From assembly GCA_015179025.1 (NCBI GenBank), contig WHUX01000683.1:1-13982 (forward strand): DNA of 13,982 bases, in the 5' to 3' direction. The DNA comes from Terfezia claveryi. Lineage: Eukaryota; Ascomycota; Pezizomycetes; Pezizales; Pezizaceae. Shown piece by piece: positions 1 through 8,369 of the stretch. Below the pieces are notes generated by a model. It ran no database searches. It was not told the DNA's origin and saw only the letters and a list, made by a program, of their open reading frames with translations. Numbering within the stretch: position 1 is the first letter of the stretch; every line of letters begins with the position of its first letter. A program made the position numbers and the translations under genes.

Positions 1-168
1 GGCACAGAAGGGATGGTTCGCGTTGGATTGCCGATGAGTGGGGAAGGGGTTATAGTTAAGATATCACAAATAGAAGGGATTGCGCATTTGATACCATTAG
101 AGCCGGGGGAAAGTTGGTTGGTAAATAATAGAATAGACTTAGAGACGTGGAATACGATTTATGATTAG
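1..168 (+). CDS. Plavaka (KDZ) transposase, C-terminal fragment, copy 1
   Basis: The frame is open from the first base to TAG at 166-168; the start lies outside the window. Residues such as QIEGIAHLIPLEPG and SWLVNNRIDLETW match the end of the second copy in this window (DIEGMAHVIGLKEG, TWLVNNRIDFHTW at about 6310-6400). From family knowledge, an I-x-GxAHLIP...WLVNxxIDLxT(W/F)N closing motif is typical of Plavaka-type transposases of the KDZ superfamily of cut-and-paste DNA transposons. No stop or frameshift is visible in these 55 codons, so this copy may be less decayed than the other, but nothing can be said about its catalytic part. The two copies differ at many residues and are therefore different lineages or old duplicates. 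The family call depends on the link to the longer copy. Confidence 0.68.
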   Translation, partial: GTEGMVRVGLPMSGEGVIVKISQIEGIAHLIPLEPGESWLVNNRIDLETWNTIYD

Positions 169-194
169 AGAAGTGGAATATGATTTATGATTAG
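147..194 (+). repeat. 26-bp tandem duplication across the copy 1 stop codon
   Basis: The 22 bases at 147-168, including the end of the reading frame and its TAG stop, recur at 173-194 with one change (C to T). The spacing is 26 bp. The duplication leaves a second copy of the last codons just after the stop, which looks like simple slippage or unequal exchange. Confidence 0.85.
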
Positions 195-315
195 GAAATA
201 ATAAACTTGTGACTACAGTTGGGGAAGAGCCACAAAGAACGTGAAGTGTCGGATATAAAACAGGTGCCAGGCAATGTTAGGAGGCTATGTGTGGGGTGTA
301 TGGAGGTAAGCAGAA

Positions 316-486
316 AATTGTAACGCATGGGACGGTATAAAAATAGTTGACGCGTCCTGACACAGATTTGTATCTGCAGTTGTGTCAGGATGCGCATCGG
401 ATGCAAAGAAGGTAAAAAGGTTGTTGTGACGCATAGGATGGAGAAAACGTAGAAAGTGCGTCCTGACGCAGAATTTTTTCTGCTGA
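316..486 (+). repeat. Diverged 106-bp direct repeat in the 3' tail of Plavaka copy 1
   Basis: Two diverged copies are offset by 106 bp. GTAACGCAT at 320 matches GTGACGCAT at 426, and GCGTCCTGAC at 352-361 is identical to 458-467, followed by CAGATTTG...TCTGC and CAGAATTTTTTCTGC respectively. They lie between the transposase end and the copia fragment. Subterminal repeats are common in DNA transposons and may be transposase binding sites; that role is inference. Confidence 0.7.
351..394. repeat. Inverted repeat (hairpin) with the CGTCCTGACACA motif
   Basis: The 14 bases at 351-364 pair with 381-394 with a single mismatch (13 of 14), leaving a 16-nt loop. The arms are CGCGTCCTGACACA and TGTGTCAGGATGCG. 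The core GTCCTGAC/GTCAGGAC recurs at 458-467 and twice at the end of the other Plavaka copy (7175-7206). Confidence 0.8.
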
Positions 487-1075
487 TGCTCTGTAACTCT
501 TCTCTCACAATTCTCTCACAAACCATCGAAGAATCACCTCGTAGCAGTTAAACGAGTCCTACGCTTCCTTAAGGGTACTCGGGATCTTACCTTGACCTAC
601 AAACTCGGACAACCTCTTTCACTCGAAGGATTTACTGATTCAGACTTTGCTGGATATTGTGACACTCGACGGTCGACCTCAGGATATATCTTCAAGCTCG
701 CCTCTTGTACTATCTGCTGGAGATCACAAAAACAAAAATGCGTGACAACCTCCACTACTGAAGTAGAATACATTGCTGGTTCTACTGCTGCTAAACAACA
801 AATTTGGCTTCAGAAAGAACTAAGTGAGCTCTCTATCACAGATATTCTCTCTGCCCTCTCTGTGACAATAATGGCTCTATCAACCTGTCTCATAATCCTC
901 GAATCTCCGATAAGTCAAAGCATATTGACATTGCTTACTACTTCGTCCAGAACTCATTAACTCCTGCACTCTCACGCTTTTGCACATTCCTAGTGAATAC
1001 AATCTAGTGGACATATGCACAAAGGCCTTTCCTGGCCCACGGTTCTCCTATCTCAAAGGATTAATTATGGGATAA
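487..1075 (+). pseudogene. Ty1/copia reverse transcriptase-RNase H, 3' fragment, broken
   Basis: This is the end of a copia Pol polyprotein. The RT tail reads LSQFSHKPSKNHLVAVKRV then LRFLKGTRDL. The RNase H part has GFTDSDFAG with its catalytic Asp, then TRRSTSGYIF, TTSTTEVEYIA and KQQIWLQKEL. Two frame changes break it. One at about 855 moves to the frame of CDNNGSINLSHNPRISDKSKH, and one at about 978 moves to LHIPSEYNLVDICTKAFPGP and FSYLKGLIMG, ending in TAA at 1073-1075. The rest of Pol and Gag are missing on the left, where the sequence joins the end of Plavaka copy 1 at about 487. The enzyme would make and process element cDNA in the cytoplasmic particle; this copy cannot. Confidence 0.93.
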
Positions 1076-1076
1076 C

Positions 1077-1089
1077 AAGTGAGAAGGAG
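1077..1089 (+). other. Polypurine tract of the copia element
   Basis: A purine-rich run (AAGTGAGAAGGAG) follows the Pol stop directly and stands immediately before a TGTTGAAA sequence. In LTR elements this position holds the plus-strand primer, next to the 3' LTR. Confidence 0.65.
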
Positions 1090-1350
1090 TGTTGAAAATA
1101 ATCATTTCCTTTCGATATAGTTAAGTATTCCCATATAATATATATTCACTCTTACGATTACTTCCACATTATGCTGATACCCAATATGGACACTTGCTAC
1201 CCGATTAAGGACTTCTGTATTATTTCTTTCATATGTGTTCACATGTCGTTCACATGTTCTTATTATCATTGCTTACTTTCCTAACTTAGTATCTATTATC
1301 GTTGCCTGATGCTGCTTTACTACTTAAGGTTATGGCTTACTTGTCTCAGT
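1090..1350 (+). mobile_element. Probable 3' LTR of the copia element (start clear, end not)
   Basis: TGTTG at 1090-1094 right after the polypurine tract is the expected LTR start. The stretch is AT-rich and non-coding, with several CACATG motifs (1240-1257). I cannot place the CA end because the matching 5' LTR is not in the window, so the right limit given is a guess. Confidence 0.45.
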
Positions 1351-1359
1351 AGTCATGAC

Positions 1360-1755
1360 TCAACGGTCACTACTTCTATGACTTTCTGTTATATTCGTTG
1401 ACTTATAATACTGTCTCAGTCGCACACCTCTATATATTTCTTCATTCACATGTGCACGATATACTATTCTTAGGTTATGTAACTTAGACTTCCTTACTAG
1501 ATCTTTACCCTCAACTTGTACTATTATATACGAGTTTCCTACTCCTGTATCTAGTTCTATACACTTCTCGATTAGACTCAATAGACTATCTACTCTCGAT
1601 ATAGTTCTACCATTTGCTCACTCACACTTCTGTTCGCTCGCACTTTTTGCTTCATAGCACTACTGTCCACCGTTACTACCTCCATAATTACTACCACGAT
1701 ACCTCTGCTCATAGTAACCTTTCAATAATCTTTATCTGGTAATATCTTTGTTCAT
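1360..1755 (-). pseudogene. Unrecognised minus-strand reading frame with two internal stops
   Basis: I do not recognise this protein. On the minus strand one frame runs from about 1755 to a stop at 1360 with only two interruptions (a TAG near 1670 and a TGA near 1627). It starts with a Gly/Asn/Tyr-rich part (YRGSNYGGSNGG) and continues into a 73-codon open part (1581-1360) rich in charged and Ile/Val residues, including EKCIELDTGVG, KLHNLRIVYRAHV and GVRLRQYYK. The disordered-then-folded pattern and the nature of the two stops would suit a decayed transposon protein such as a Gag-like product. It could also be chance, given the low GC content. Confidence 0.3.
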
Positions 1756-1762
1756 ACACACT

Positions 1763-1823
1763 GGGTCTGGGTACGAGACTAGTACTCACTAACAGAGGGT
1801 CTGGGCACGAGACTAGTACTCAC
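1763..1823 (+). repeat. 27-bp direct repeat, 34-bp spacing
   Basis: The 27 bases at 1763-1789 recur at 1797-1823 with one T-to-C change. The shared core GAGACTAGTACTC is itself nearly palindromic. No coding signal is present. It may be part of an LTR or of a small non-autonomous element. Confidence 0.88.
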
Positions 1824-1879
1824 AAGCCTCGATCAGACCCTTTACGGACTAGCTCGCGGGTGTGGGAATGCGTTAGTCT

Positions 1880-2023
1880 GGTTTAAGTAGTCTGGTTGGC
1901 ATACTATATTTAGGCTCAGCACCCGACCCTTGAGCTTAGCAAACCAGCGAAGAGCACTAGGTTTAAGTAGTCTGGTTACATACATAAGTGTTTTCTACAA
2001 GAGGCTTGTGCCAACCAGACTAC
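1880..2023. repeat. Cluster of 18-bp direct and 14-bp inverted repeats
   Basis: GGTTTAAGTAGTCTGGTT occurs exactly at 1880-1897 and at 1960-1977, 80 bp apart. GTAGTCTGGTTGGC at 1887-1900 has its exact reverse complement at 2010-2023, and further diverged forms lie at 1872 and 2031. The layout resembles the ends of a small foldback or MITE-like element of about 140-180 bp, but I could not identify a target duplication. Confidence 0.75.
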
Positions 2024-2369
2024 ATAAGCGTGCCAACTAGACTAACAAAAGCCATGCTAAGATACTCCTATTGTAGTTATTGGATAGGGTGGGTTTGGGG
2101 GCTGAGCAACCAGCTAAGGGCTAATTGCAGTAGTGCGTTCCGGGGCCTTTGCAGGAGTGGACTAGTTCACAGCTAGACACAAGACAACTTAACTTGAGAT
2201 TGAATCCATACCATTGGGTACTTTAGTCTCATGCCCAGACTCTCCTAAGGTTATGCCACGACAGCTCCATTAGAGGAAATTCTCATCCAACATGGACATG
2301 TAATGGAGAACGTTGTTTCATTGCTTATATAATTGATTATATACTTTTGTATTTCCTATATTACTACTA
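2024..2369. other. Non-coding stretch without recognised features
   Basis: Nothing I can assign. Short open frames here show no family resemblance. It lies between the inverted-repeat cluster and the candidate solo LTR. Confidence 0.5.
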
Positions 2370-2498
2370 TGTTGTGTAACTAAGCTCTCGGTTGAAGGAC
2401 TAGCCTCCTACCACCTCCTATTGCTTTATAAGCATCCATAGCACGTGGAATTTGCCATGGGAACTTCCATGGAACTTACCATATGAGCACACCCTCAT

Positions 2499-2636
2499 TA
2501 TGGCCACGTGACCTCTGTTTAAAGGCGTGTGATCACTACTATGGCCACATGACCATCGTTTATGGCGTGTGACTTATGACTATGGCCACATGACCATCGT
2601 TTAAGGCGTGTGACTCATTACTATGGCCACATGACC
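2499..2636 (+). repeat. 41-bp tandem repeat, about 3.4 units
   Basis: TATGGCCACRTGAC starts units at 2499, 2540, 2581 and 2622, exactly 41 bp apart. Each full unit also carries GGCGTGTGA. The boxes contain CACGTG or CACATG, E-box-type hexamers. The repeat lies about 80-220 bp upstream of a TATA box, so it may act as an LTR enhancer array; that function is inference. Confidence 0.92.
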
Positions 2637-2714
2637 CCTTTTGTACAGCGCACTACCTTCTGGTGTGCCACCCTTTATTGAATTTATTTCCTTAGTCATC
2701 AGATCTCAGAGGAG

Positions 2715-2723
2715 TATAAATAG
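2715..2723 (+). promoter_or_regulatory. TATA box of the candidate LTR
   Basis: TATAAATAG lies downstream of the 41-bp repeats and is followed 7 bp later by a 7-bp hairpin (2730-2736 with 2741-2747, GGATTCC and GGAATCC, 4-nt loop) that would sit near the start of any transcript. Confidence 0.55.
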
Positions 2724-3477
2724 GCCGCTGGATTCCCTCTGGAATCCACAGAGAGACAAGAAGCAACCAAGCAAGCACACAGAGCAAGCAAGCCTATATT
2801 CCGATCAGATCAAGATCATATAGCTTAGATAGCACAAATCATATAAGATAGATTACACCAGTTAATTACTGTTCCCTTCGGAACGTCCCACATAGTAATC
2901 TCCCTACCCTTCTGAGGTCTTACTTCAGTAGAACCGAAATACACAAACGTCCGTGCTTACGGATATAGATTGTATAAACGGTACCGAATGAATACTGTCT
3001 AGTACAATTCATTACAGGACACGATGAATCCCCATAGGCTAAAATCATTAGGTATATGTACTTACGGAACAGTAAGTGCCCTACAACAGTCGTGTGACCA
3101 GGCAACTGACATCCAGAATGCATTGCAGGTTTTGTGACTTTGAATTTCAAAAAGTTGCACAGTATGGGAGATATTTGCGAGCGCAACATTCAGAGTCGGC
3201 CTCAGCGGCACAGAGGCACAATCCAGTTGAGGACTAGCAAGAGCAGCGACATCTCTATACAAATTCCTCAGTATCCAAGACCTCAGGATCCGAGACCTCA
3301 GTATCCGTGAGAAGGCCAGCCTGGTTGAAACAAACATGCTCTATTTCCCCGACGTCCAAGAGGTTCGGACTATAGCCGCTAAGCGACTTTGGCAAACTGG
3401 AGCATTGTTGAGTACATACTTGAATGAGTCTTTAGGGGATTTGGAAGTTCGGACTTCTAATGTGGAAGTCGGAGACG

Positions 3478-3538
3478 GTATGAGGCCATGAATTATGTCC
3501 GAAACAACAGGGTTCTAACTTTTGAAATCTGTTCTTAG
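3478..3538 (+). other. Intron 1 of the Plavaka pseudogene (61 nt)
   Basis: Donor GTATGA, branch-like TTCTAAC near 3512-3518 and acceptor TTCTTAG. Removal joins a frame open from 3231 to 3477 (phase 1) to the main transposase frame. The upstream exon is not matched to a known domain, so this is the least certain of the four introns. Confidence 0.5.
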
Positions 3539-4065
3539 ATGTCCATTATAGTATTCAAGGAATCCGGGAGAAGTTTATGCTCGTTACACAATATCTACCA
3601 GAGTATGAAGTTGGAAAGATTATTGTAACAATACCTTTGAACAATCTGCGGTGGCTTCAATTCAATCCAATAGCGCCTTTCCAGAATACGTACGAATACA
3701 AGCTTGTGAGATTTTTCTATGAGAGCAAAACCTCATTAACAAATATTGATCATTTTTTCAAGCAAAATCTGCTACCACCAGGGCTTTCAGAGGATGATGG
3801 AGTCCATTTTCACTTAGGATATACATGGAGAAATAAAATGCGTGAGAGGATTGATCAACCTAGCTGGCAGACAGGAACAGTCGACTTTCACCTCCAAAAG
3901 GGCTCTGCATTCTATTATAAAGACCTTGAGGATACTGTGCAATATCTACTTCCGCAACGTGCCTATGGCAAACACCTGGTTTTCGCGCCGATTCACGAAT
4001 TCGATGAAAAAGGTAACCAGGTATATACCGAAATGAATACCAGTGATTAGTGGTGGAGGACACAA

Positions 4066-4115
4066 GTATAGAACTTATCTAGCAAATACCAGTGCAGATG
4101 CTGACAAGACGCTAG
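4066..4115 (+). other. Intron 2 of the Plavaka pseudogene (50 nt)
   Basis: Donor GTATAG follows ACACAA; branch CTGAC lies at 4101-4105; acceptor CTAG ends at 4115. Removing it joins WWRTQ to KTLLIGISLVPVLL then SDQT, which is the order expected in Plavaka proteins. Confidence 0.82.
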
Positions 4116-4422
4116 AAGACGCTCCTCATTGGGATATCACTGGTGCCAGTACTTTTAACGTCCGATCAAACTTGCCTCACGAATTTCTCTGGGGACAAGA
4201 AATTATGGCTGTTGTTTATGACTATTGGCAACATTCACTCAGAAATTCGGAATCAGCCAACAAGATAAGCATGGATCCTTATGGGCCTTTTCCTAGTCAG
4301 CTCCAAGCGGAACAATAAGATTCTAGGTTTCTCGACCAAAGAGCAGGAATGTGATGCACTAAGGGTACAATACCAGATTGTTTCACGTATCTTGGTCCCC
4401 CTCACAAAAGTATTCAAAGTAA

Positions 4423-4477
4423 GTATATCATCCTGGATGGAGCCTTGAAGGTCTGTATTAACAACTTTCATTGAAAG
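4423..4477 (+). other. Intron 3 of the Plavaka pseudogene (55 nt)
   Basis: Donor GTATAT at 4423 and acceptor AAAG at 4474-4477 bring LVPLTKVFKVS in frame with GLDILCGDGKV. The better-looking donor GTAAGT at 4419 overlaps it but would put the next exon one base out of frame, so either 4423 is the true donor or an indel occurred. Confidence 0.65.
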
Positions 4478-4706
4478 GTGGATTGGACATTCTCTGCGGA
4501 GACGGCAAGGTTAGGAAGTGCATACCAGTTCTCTCCACCTGGCTTGCCGACCATATGGAAAATGTCAACATCCATGGTATTAAAACCAATCATTGCCCTC
4601 TGTATATCGTAAATCCGTGGGAACTTGGAATTCTCTGAAAGAAATCACAACTCATGCACAATCATTCGGCCTATGAGAATCTCTATCGGGCAGGGGATCT
4701 AGAAAG

Positions 4707-4759
4707 GTAAGTAGCTAATGATTATGGATATAGTTAGGGCATAGTTAACATGTGGTTAG
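4707..4759 (+). other. Intron 4 of the Plavaka pseudogene (53 nt)
   Basis: Donor GTAAGT, branch-like GTTAAC (4744-4749) and acceptor GGTTAG. Splicing in phase 2 joins LYRAGDLER to LDDAGIKSFENALW and restores the frame of the next 900 bases. Confidence 0.82.
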
Positions 4760-6653
4760 GTTAGATGATGCTGGAATAAAGTCCTTTGAGAACGCGCTGT
4801 GGGTTCAGCTCCAAGTCCTTGGTATCCAACCACCAGATATAGTCCATGGCAATATACTTCACAATATTCTTCTTGGGATACTGAAGCATTTAATGGGCTG
4901 GATAGAGCAGTTTCTCAAGTAACATAAGCGCTTAGAGGTGTTCGATAGGATCTGGGAACAGATCCCACCATATCTTGGGTATCGACTACCACAGAAGAGA
5001 TATTGGCAGATTACGATATAGAGTGGTACGGAAATGCGAGGAATTAATCATGTGATATTGGCTTGCTTTATAGCAGCACTACATGATTTAATAACAGACA
5101 CCCCAAGTCTCTCAGCATGTGCCAAAGTAGATAGCAAGCGAGCCATCCGTTGTATGCGATATATCACTAATTTCTACCTTTTGGCGTAGTACTGAAGTCA
5201 CACACCACAGACGATAAGGTATATGGATCTATATCTTCGGAAATTCCACGATAACCTACCTGTCTTCACTGAGTTTCGGGCGACAAAAAAGGATCATGAG
5301 AACGCAAACGAGGCTTCAAGAGAGCTTGCAGCTGATTAGCTTTCGGCATGTCAAGCAAAACTAGATGAATATTTCGAGCTCAGCGCCATAAAAAGAACGA
5401 AAATAGCGACGGAAGAAAGGCAGGAGAGACAACAGGTTATTCAGGATGTCTTGTATAAGGCTGATTTCAATTTTCCAAAGTTGTATCTGCTATCCCACTA
5501 TACCATGCAAATCAAAGATTTCGGGACTCTCCCCCAGTACTCTACCAAGGTTATAGAAGCTCTTCATAAGCTTCTGAAAGATGCTTATCGAAGATCTAAC
5601 AGTGTAAATGCAGCCGAGCAAATACTAGATACCATCACGGTTGAACATGTATTGCGAATAAGGGAATTGAACATGGAGGAATAGAGCTAAGGGTATACTG
5701 TTCAGCAGGGCAATTCTTGATGTTATTCGGAGACGACATGTGGAGGACCTTGAGAAGACGACAATACGGGCAGGGAAACCACAGAGTCTAATCTTATGGG
5801 GTAAACAGGCTTCAGATGGTCCAGAAGGTACTCTTATGCAGACGCTTACAGCAAGGCTGGGTATTGGGCAACTTCCAGAGCGGTTTTTCCAATACCTAAG
5901 GCTGAATATACCAGAACCGGTGAATCTGGAAGGGGTTGCACATTTTCCGATGCACTATTATATGGAACTCTCAGTCAAGGTACCAGAATTCCAGGGTGAG
6001 GGTAAGCAGACATACAATATCCGGTGGACTGTACAAAAAGCATTTCGCAAGCAAGGTCAGCCCAGGGCTGATTAGGTGTAGGTGCGATGAAAGGGGCAGT
6101 CAGAATATTCAAGGGGTGACCTGGATGGAAAAATTGTTAGGAAACTGGAAGGGCTCTTCTGCATGCGGGATAATATTAACAGAGTCCATGAAGTGGCTCT
6201 TGTATCAATACTTAGAGTACGAGGGTCAAGCAGGCCAGATAGGGATGAAGGAATGGTTCAGATGGAAGGGTAGGAGGATGGGAAAGGAATGAATATATTG
6301 CGCATTATGGACATTGAAGGAATGGCACATGTGATTGGGTTAAAGGAAGGAAATACATGGCTAGTAAACAATCGGATTGATTTCCATACGTGGAATGAGC
6401 TATATAGTGAATGAGATAGTGCTTGTAAGTAGATTGACAAGCTTTTGATACCTTGAGTTAAATGGCAAGCTAGAAGTGAGAAGTGTAGAAGTCCTATTGT
6501 GGGCTTTTCTAGTGTGGAAGTCATGCAGTATTGTATACAGATGGTCACGAGGGGATGTGTGGTGCCTGGAACCAAGCAAGAAGGTGGGAAATACGGGGGT
6601 GTGTGGAAAAGCCAGAACACAAGGTGATCGTACAAAGTCGAAGAGGTATGCAC

Positions 6654-7158
6654 AGGGTCCCCTCGAAGGTAAGAGGTCGGAGTACGTCCAGGGTACTCTG
6701 GGAGGCGAGGTACCTACAGGCTGCGGTGGGAGCCAAGACGTCGGTAAGTTTCATACAGGGTGCCATGAGAGGCAAGAGGTCGGAAGTACTATTCTGGGTG
6801 CCCTGGGAGGCAACAAAAGGAGGATGTACAGGGTGCTCTGTAATGCACCAGTTCGAAGAGGTACCTGCAGGGTGCCATGAAAGGCAAGAAGTCGGAAGTA
6901 CCATTCAGGGTGCCCTAGGAAGTAGCAAAAGGAGGACGTACAGGATGCTTTGGGAGGCACTAGTTCGAAGAGGTACCTACAGGGTGCCGTGGGAGGCAAG
7001 AGGTCGGAAGGTACATACAGGATGCCCTGGGAGGCAACAAGAGGAGGACGTGAAGGGTGCCCTGGGAGGCACCAGGTCGAAGAGGTATATAGAGGGTGTC
7101 TTGGGAGGCACGAGGTCAGAAGGGTACCAATAGGGCGCCCTGGCAGGCAATACAGGCA
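6654..7158 (+). repeat. Minisatellite with a 112-bp higher-order unit (38+35+39)
   Basis: About fourteen units of the type AGGGTGCCCTGGGAGGCA followed by a GA-rich tail. Unit starts are at 6654, 6690, 6718, 6757, 6795, 6830, 6869, 6907, 6942, 6981, 7019, 7054, 7093 and 7132. From 6757 on, lengths cycle 38, 35, 39 three times, giving three 112-bp super-units (6757-6868, 6869-6980, 6981-7092). Each position in the cycle has its own tail (for example AGGTCGGAAGTAC, AAAGGAGGACGTAC, AGTTCGAAGAGGTAC). Several frames are open through it, one for 200 codons (6531-7133), but 112 is not a multiple of three, so no peptide repeats. I treat these frames as by-products. The array lies between the transposase end and the 3' element end. 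Confidence 0.9.
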
Positions 7159-7171
7159 ATGAAATAAGGAA

Positions 7172-7226
7172 GGGCGTCAGGACGTCTCTGCAAGGTGTCA
7201 GGACGCCATATTTTTCTTCTTGATAT
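7172..7226. repeat. Likely 3' end of Plavaka copy 2
   Basis: GCGTCAGGACG (7175-7185) and GTGTCAGGACGC (7195-7206) are direct repeats, and the segment closes with ATATTTTTCTTCTTGAT. The end of copy 1 has the related order GACGC, a T-run, CTGCTGAT (465-486). The shared order suggests the two elements have the same 3' terminus. No matching inverted 5' end is visible upstream of 3118. Confidence 0.5.
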
Positions 7227-8344
7227 AGCTAAAATACAATTGTGGTGTATATTCAAAATAAGCATTAGTAATATTAGACTCTATCTTAAGTTAAAGTTGA
7301 AGTATTTTCAAACTTTATACAAGTTTATATTAGATATTATAGCTGGTGCAATCATAGTTATATAATCTATAACTACTAATTCCTAGTACTCAAATTATCC
7401 TTCTACTTTTACCTCTTTATGCTAGAGATTCTAAAGTCATTAGCAGAAAATCTAGATAAACTTATTACCTTAATTGATAATAAAATTCCCTTAATGAAAA
7501 AATTTTTGGTAGAAGCAGCAAGTATACTTTGCTTTTAATAATAAGCAATACTACTTACCATAATGGTTGAGGCTAGAGTAAATTTTACAAGCACTGTACT
7601 ACTATTAAAAGAGCTACTTATCAGCTTTTGTCAGATACTGAGTTTATAATAGCTATAGGAGTAATACTATTCTCTTGTTAGAATTATGACACTTTCTAAC
7701 TCTAGTTTCATATAAGTCATTCTCTACCTCTAGCTATATCTACCTACTAGACCTCACTAATATTATGCTTGTATAATGCCTGAATATTTATTACTTTCTA
7801 TTAAACCACTATATTCCTCATTATACTCTATGAACCTTACATTCTAACAGGACATACTCTATATACTACTAGTAAACCCTTAATACTCATACTAGGTAAA
7901 GCCCCTATATATCTGTATCTATATAAGATCTAATAAAAGATATGTATATATCTTTATTAGGTAGTAAAAGTAGTTTTAGTGAGATAGCAGCAATGGTGGT
8001 GGTAGTAAGTATAGGTACATAATAGATTTCTAGTAATATACCTACTAAAGCAGATAAAAATATGTGAAGTAGGTAATAGAACTAATAGAATAATAATATA
8101 AGTAAGAATAAAGTAAATTGAAGACTTACTTAATTATTGAGATAAATATAGGTCCAGAGTATTATCTAATATATGAAAGTTCAAGATAAGATAATGTATA
8201 GGGATTATTATTTACCTAATACAAGTAACAATTTGATTAATACAAATATATATAATTATATACCTTAATATACTATGGTAATTTAAACTAAAGAACTAGT
8301 TCTTATATTTGAATAGTAGGCTAAGGTCTATATGAACTAAGATT
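7211..8344. other. AT-rich, CpG-free, non-coding decayed sequence
   Basis: No frame shows a recognisable protein. The longest suggestive piece is a 39-codon frame at 7419-7538 (MLEILKSLAENLDK and onwards, helix-like) followed by three stops. I find no CpG at all between 7206 and 8475. The pattern suggests an old repeat mutated beyond recognition. Confidence 0.6.
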
Positions 8345-8346
8345 TA

Positions 8347-8369
8347 TAGTTAAACCTTACTAAACTAGA
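8347..8369 (+). repeat. 5' terminal inverted repeat of the Tigger/pogo element
   Basis: Starts TAGTTAAACCTTACTAAAC, where the opposite end (reverse complement) reads CAGTCAAACCTTACTAAAC. The CCGG inside the 3' copy is CTAG here. Confidence 0.85.

Larger units (their letters stand above)
2370..2892 (+). mobile_element. Candidate solo LTR, 523 bp
   Basis: The segment starts TGTTG and ends CCCACA, and is flanked by TACTA on the left (2365-2369) and TAGTA on the right (2893-2897), a possible 5-bp target duplication with one mismatch. Inside are tandem repeats (2499-2636), a TATA box (2715-2723) and a leader-like stretch rich in AAGCAAGC, in the order expected for U3, R and U5. No primer-binding site or coding sequence follows; decayed Plavaka sequence begins soon after. 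This fits a solo LTR left by recombination. The ends are my inference from sequence pattern alone, without a second copy to compare. Confidence 0.5.
3118..6414 (+). pseudogene. Plavaka (KDZ superfamily) transposase, near full length, decayed
   Basis: A cut-and-paste DNA transposase relic, recognised from motifs in order. MHCRFCDFEF at 3118 is a zinc-finger start whose first His position reads Tyr. FNPIAPF is near 3660; GYTWRNKMRERID and VDFHLQKGSAFYYKDLEDT are at 3815-3935; KHLVFAPIHEFDE then VYTEMNTSD and WW at 3970-4056. SDQTCLTNFSGDKK then TIGNIHSEIRN are at 4158-4250, CGDGKVRKC and WLADHMENVNIHGIK at 4490-4590, HGNILHNILLGILKHLMGW at 4840-4900, and NFPKLYLLSHYTMQIKDFG near 5468-5524. The C-terminal motif TWLVNNRIDFHTWNELY ends at TGA 6412-6414. 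Four introns join the frames. Nonsense codons lie at 3235, 4048, 4266, 4636, 4920, 5019, 5187, 5193, 5337, 6073, 6079, 6088 and 6271, with a frameshift near 5682. The region 3240-3477 is uncertain: two frames compete. It is certainly inactive. Confidence 0.85.

Noticed and set aside
191..526. A 111-codon minus-strand open frame
   Set aside because: It overlaps the 106-bp repeats and hairpin of the Plavaka tail and runs into the copia fragment; no family resemblance.
3062..3337. A 91-codon minus-strand open frame
   Set aside because: It is antisense to the zinc-finger start of the Plavaka relic, and its repetitive ILRSRILRSWILR stretch is the shadow of a short direct repeat.
6531..7133. A 200-codon open frame across the minisatellite
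   Set aside because: The repeat period (112 bp) is not a multiple of three, several frames on both strands are open there, and the peptide shows no repeating or known pattern. The absence of stops follows from the repeat's composition.
6654..7158. CRISPR-like array
   Set aside because: Units are contiguous and diverged with no unique spacers, and the context is a eukaryotic transposon.
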